The position numbers were made by a program, and so were the translations under genes. From Magnetococcales bacterium (GTDB lineage: Bacteria > Pseudomonadota > Magnetococcia > Magnetococcales > UBA8363), in the NCBI GenBank assembly GCA_015228925.1, contig JADGCQ010000033.1:1-35856 (forward strand): 35,856 bases of DNA, written 5' to 3'. This document shows, piece after piece, positions 31,281 to 35,856 of this stretch; the stretch's first letter is position 1, and each line of letters opens with the position of its first letter. Under the pieces are notes generated by a model that was given only the letters and a program-made list of their open reading frames with translations, was not told the DNA's origin and did no database searches.

Positions 31281-32168
31281 ATGAAAAACATTGGCATTAT
31301 CACCAAACGTTCCGACCCTATGGCTCTCGAAGCCAGTGCGCAACTGGCCTCGTGGCTTCATGAAAATGGACTCAAAGTCACCGTCTCCATTGAAACCGCC
31401 CGCGATGCCGGTATTGACCGGGATATTGCGTCGGGGGTTCCCCAGTCCAAAATCCCCGTAGATTGTGACTTGGTGGTCGTCATCGGTGGTGACGGTACTT
31501 TTATCGCCGCCACCCGGGCCGTTGGCGACCGCAATACCCCGTTGATGGGGGTCAATGTGGGTCGCTTGGGGTTTTTGACCGAAGTGGCCATGGATCAAAT
31601 GATCTCGACCCTGAGCCAGATTCTTTCGGGACGGTATAATGAGGAATACCGCACACTGTTGGATGTCGCCGTCGTCCGCAACGGTGAACAGGTTCTCAAA
31701 ACCCGCGTCCTCAACGATGCCGTGGTTCACAAAGAGGCCCTGGCGCGCATGATGGAATGTAACGTTGCCATTGACGACGTATTTGCCTTTTCTACCCGGT
31801 CCGACGGTCTGATCCTTTCGACGCCGACAGGTTCTACCGCCTACGCCTTGTCCGCAGGGGGGCCGATCATCCATCCGGCATTGGATGCCATTCTGCTGGT
31901 TCCCATTTGCCCTCATACCCTGGCGAACCGCCCCATCGCCGTTCCAGGTAATGGCTGTGTCACAGTCACACTGGCCCACGATGGCCTTGATCGTCTTTTG
32001 ACCCTGGATGGCCAAGCCGGTTTTGCCCTTTTTGATGGTGACAAGGTTTTGGTACGCCAATCGCGGCATAAACTCCGTGTACTCCATGCCGAGGACCGTG
32101 ATTATTTCTCGGTTCTGCGCGACAAGTTGCACTGGTGGGAAAATCCCGCTTACCGTCGTCATACGTGA
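31281..32168 (+). CDS. nadK: NAD kinase
   Basis: A 295-residue NAD kinase that phosphorylates NAD to NADP. The GGDGT motif is in VVVIGGDGTFIAATRAV, followed by GVNVGRLGFLTEV. The NE-type region reads VLNDAVVHKEALARM, the catalytic-site strand is RSDGLILSTPTGSTAYALSAGGPII, and HTLANRPIAVPG follows. The start ATG at 31281 (MKNIGIITK) gives the normal length; no clear ribosome site precedes it. It is divergent from folE2 (126 bp between starts) and converges with the SPOR gene (7 bp between stops). It is a housekeeping gene. Confidence 0.95.
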   Translation: MKNIGIITKRSDPMALEASAQLASWLHENGLKVTVSIETARDAGIDRDIASGVPQSKIPVDCDLVVVIGGDGTFIAATRAVGDRNTPLMGVNVGRLGFLTEVAMDQMISTLSQILSGRYNEEYRTLLDVAVVRNGEQVLKTRVLNDAVVHKEALARMMECNVAIDDVFAFSTRSDGLILSTPTGSTAYALSAGGPIIHPALDAILLVPICPHTLANRPIAVPGNGCVTVTLAHDGLDRLLTLDGQAGFALFDGDKVLVRQSRHKLRVLHAEDRDYFSVLRDKLHWWENPAYRRHT

Positions 32169-32175
32169 GGGGCGA

Positions 32176-34161
32176 TCACTTTTTGAGGGTCCGTGCCCGT
32201 TTCTGTACAAACGCCCGCAGGCGTGTACTCAACTCGCCGCTCTCCATGGCCTTTTCATAATAGCGCAAGGCGTTCTCCGGTTGCTGGAGCTTTTCAAGGG
32301 AAATGGCGATCCCCATTTGCCAGATCCCCTTGCCGGGGTCGCCACGGAGCAGGGCCTCGTACAATTCCACCGCCTTCTGATGTTCCTCCTGTCGTTGATA
32401 CAGGGCGGCAAGAAACGCGGAAAAGTTGGGATCGGACCGTGCCAAGCCTTGCGGGTCGCGGCCAGAAACCGCCGGCTTCAGGATGGTCAAAGCCTCCGCA
32501 GCCTGTCCAGACTCCACATAGATTCGCGCCAATCGTTGCCGGGCCAGGAGATGTCCTGAGTCGTGTTCCAAAACCCGTTTGTAGAGTTCTTGGGCGTTAC
32601 TCGAACGTCCATTTCTTTCTTCAGCAAGTGCTTGATCATACAGAGCTTGCACTTCAGTGTTGCTTGTCATGTTGGCGGTTGTCGCGGGAACGACGGGTTG
32701 TTCTGCGCCGACAGATGGGGGTGTTTGCTGGGTCGTGGGGGGATGTTTTTCTTCCGTACTGTTTTTGACCGCGACCGGCATGTTGGGTGGCGTCAAGTCA
32801 AGACGGCTTTGGGCAGGTTCCATGCTTTGGGTTGCCCTGGAACCGTCCACCGGAACCGTTTGGGTTGAAAGGGCTGCGGTATCCTTGGGTTTTTCCGTAT
32901 TTGTTGCGGCCATTTCAGCTCCGGGGGATGGTGCCGACGCATTCAACCAACGGATGGAGGCCTCCTCTGGCACCTCTGCCTTGTTTTTTTCCTCCGGGGG
33001 TGTGGCAATGGGAGCTGTTGCAGATACGGGGGGGACTTGTTTGGTCACCGCATCCCCATTGGGCAAATGTGTTGGAGCCTCCGGTTGTGCCATCTGGGAA
33101 GGGGCGGGACCACTTTGAGGCACGATGGCCTGGGTGGATTCTTTTCTTTGGCTGGCCGGTTTGTGGCTGGTGTGGCCGATACCGGCGGTCAGGAGGGCCT
33201 GGGTCGGTGGGGCGAACGAATCGCTCAGGGCCAGATAACCGTCGGTTTTTTCCTTGGCGCGGAAATTATCCATAAAACGGCGTGCCACCATGATGTTGTC
33301 AAAACGGCCAATACGGACGCTTTGCCACAATCGGCTGGGATCTTTGATGCCGTACAATTCTAGCAGATAAGCATCATAACCCTTGCGACGCCAGAATGCG
33401 GCCAGCCGCAAGGCACTGTCTCGGTCCAAAAACGCCCCCACTTGAATGGAGTAACGAAATGGCATTTCGTTGCGGGCCATTTCCTGGACGCGACCTGTAA
33501 TGGTTTGTTTGTTTCCCTCTTCGACGGTATAAACCCGTGCCGATGGGGTATTGTTTTCCTGGGTGGTTTCGACATGTTCCGGTGGGGTGTTACCCTGCCC
33601 GGGTTTGACGACCCAGGCGGATGGTTTGCCTGGGGTGTTTGCGGTGGAAATCTTTTCCATTCCTCCGGGGGGGGGATCGTTTGTTTTGAGGCTTTGTTGC
33701 ATGACGGGATAGAGTCTTAAATCGACCTCCATCTTTCGCCCTTGTTCCAGGTTTAAATCCACGATCAGGTCGTGATACCCGTATTTTTTGATCTCCAGTC
33801 GGTGGCTACCGGGTTCCCAGTCAAAGCGGATCGGGGTGACTCCGACAAAATTTCCATCCATGAGGATCCCTGCACCCGGCGGCTCGGTGACTGCGTGGAT
33901 GTTTCCAACGCTGGCGATGGTGGCCTCATGGGGAGGTGCTTCGGCACTGGCGGATTGAAAGAACAAGGTATTCCAAAAGGCATTCCAGGCGATCATGAGG
34001 ATCAGGGTGACAAGCATCCATCCCCAGATGGGAATCGACTTGACGATTGCCCTGTTGTCCGATACCGCGTGTTTTGTCTGCATCGGTTCTGTGTGTATGG
34101 GTGAAAACACGTCACCTGGAACTTTCTCCATCTCTGTCAACCTGGGGGGTATGCGGCTCAT
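32176..34161 (-). CDS. PEGA-SPOR-TPR membrane-anchored protein
   Basis: A 661-residue protein, numbered from the ATG at 34161. A single membrane helix at about residues 44-62 anchors it. A PEGA domain follows at about 88-152, with TEPPGAGILMDGNFVGVTPI and its PEGA-like repeats. A SPOR domain lies at about 235-315 (YSIQVGAFLDRDSALRLAAF, SVRIGRF), which in known proteins binds denuded septal peptidoglycan. Then come a Pro-, Thr- and Gln-rich low-complexity linker at about 320-505 and two or three TPR repeats to the end. It is probably a periplasmic envelope or division protein. The ATG has GGAG six nt upstream; the frame continues to 34203. It converges with nadK. Confidence 0.85.
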   Translation of the reverse strand: MSRIPPRLTEMEKVPGDVFSPIHTEPMQTKHAVSDNRAIVKSIPIWGWMLVTLILMIAWNAFWNTLFFQSASAEAPPHEATIASVGNIHAVTEPPGAGILMDGNFVGVTPIRFDWEPGSHRLEIKKYGYHDLIVDLNLEQGRKMEVDLRLYPVMQQSLKTNDPPPGGMEKISTANTPGKPSAWVVKPGQGNTPPEHVETTQENNTPSARVYTVEEGNKQTITGRVQEMARNEMPFRYSIQVGAFLDRDSALRLAAFWRRKGYDAYLLELYGIKDPSRLWQSVRIGRFDNIMVARRFMDNFRAKEKTDGYLALSDSFAPPTQALLTAGIGHTSHKPASQRKESTQAIVPQSGPAPSQMAQPEAPTHLPNGDAVTKQVPPVSATAPIATPPEEKNKAEVPEEASIRWLNASAPSPGAEMAATNTEKPKDTAALSTQTVPVDGSRATQSMEPAQSRLDLTPPNMPVAVKNSTEEKHPPTTQQTPPSVGAEQPVVPATTANMTSNTEVQALYDQALAEERNGRSSNAQELYKRVLEHDSGHLLARQRLARIYVESGQAAEALTILKPAVSGRDPQGLARSDPNFSAFLAALYQRQEEHQKAVELYEALLRGDPGKGIWQMGIAISLEKLQQPENALRYYEKAMESGELSTRLRAFVQKRARTLKK

Positions 34162-34358
34162 TTTAAACTCCGTTGGCCAGCATCGGAAATGGCGAATCAT
34201 CAAAATAGACAGTCAACATACTGTCGCTTTTCCATAAACCAGACGCCCACGAACCGTGGAAGAATTATTTTTTATCAACATAATAGAACAACAATGCCGA
34301 TAATCTGGATAGGTTGTTTTCCGGTGTTTAATGCAAGGTACAGACCAGTTTGATTTAA

Positions 34359-35738
<1,380 letters not shown>

Positions 35739-35776
35739 TTCAGAAAAAGGATTGCGGGGGGGATCATCCCCTCTGC

Positions 35777-35856
35777 GCCAGGACAATCGCATTTGAGATT
35801 GGCATATCCAAGTGTCTCGGAAATAATAAATTATTAAAAGAAAAAAGGGGTCTGGG
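35777..35856 (+). repeat. Dispersed repeat arm, cut by the window end
   Basis: The last 80 bases match the right arm of the element at 10775-11284 (read in reverse) from GCCAGGACAATCGCATTT through TTGGCATATCCAAGTGTCTCGG and AATTATTAAAAG to AAAAAAGGGGTCTGGG. The GC-rich hairpin that follows in the other copies is beyond the window. Together with the copy at 10775 this shows a family of non-coding elements. Confidence 0.85.

Noticed and set aside
31263-32210. 315-codon minus-strand frame opposite nadK
   Set aside because: It is antisense to a well-recognised NAD kinase and has no family features.
35739-35776. GGGGGATCATCCCC after purA as a terminator
   Set aside because: The stem is about 5 bp with a very short loop and no T-run follows; it may belong to the adjacent repeat.

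Overview
The window looks like the chromosome of a Gram-negative proteobacterium. It carries a type IV minor-pilin/PilY1 operon, a TolC-type outer membrane protein, HspQ, MetZ, FolE2 and an NAD kinase. The mix, together with GC-rich dispersed palindromic repeats containing a 'GGGGTCTGGGGGATTGCCCCCAG' -like core, suggests a deep-branching alphaproteobacterium-like lineage such as the Magnetococcales. That placement is inference: there is no rRNA gene or other lineage marker here. Nearly all genes are intact, tightly packed and ordinary in length. I see no prophage, transposase or CRISPR array.

Layout. 1-3.7 kb is an accessory stretch: an Abi_2-family protein, a glycosyltransferase flanked by short repeats, a small unknown protein and an orphan ParA ATPase. 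3.7-8.0 kb is a leftward molybdenum-cofactor operon in the order moaE-moaB fusion, moeA, moaC, hemerythrin-like protein, moaA, with 8-nt overlaps at two junctions and no moaD. 8.0-10.6 kb is a rightward CHASE2 membrane protein whose kinase domain has lost the catalytic HRD and DFG aspartates. A leftward tRNA-Gln(CUG) with its own terminator follows, then a 670-bp gene-free region made of a large inverted repeat enclosing three strong hairpins. 11.4-16.5 kb holds a tolC homologue, a small secreted cysteine-containing protein, metZ, hspQ, a CopD-like membrane protein and cysM.

16.5-17.7 kb is a tandem duplication of a DUF4160-DUF2442 gene pair. 17.7-24.1 kb is a leftward type IV pilus accessory operon: fimT/gspH, pilV, pilW, pilX, pilY1, pilE. 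24.2-30.3 kb is a leftward run beginning with proS, then a small PopZ/DUF2497-like helical protein (ATGA overlap), a TrlF-type PHP-domain SMC-like ATPase (5-nt gap) and a Schlafen-AlbA ATP-binding protein (8-nt overlap). The last two form a candidate defence or nucleic-acid-response module attached to a housekeeping gene. 30.3-35.7 kb holds folE2 (with a structured leader ending in a terminator hairpin just before the start codon), nadK, a PEGA-SPOR-TPR membrane protein and purA. The window ends inside another copy of the dispersed repeat arm.

The genes worth most attention are the TrlF-AlbA pair, the CHASE2 pseudokinase, the folE2 leader, the dispersed palindromic element and the duplicated DUF4160-DUF2442 pair.
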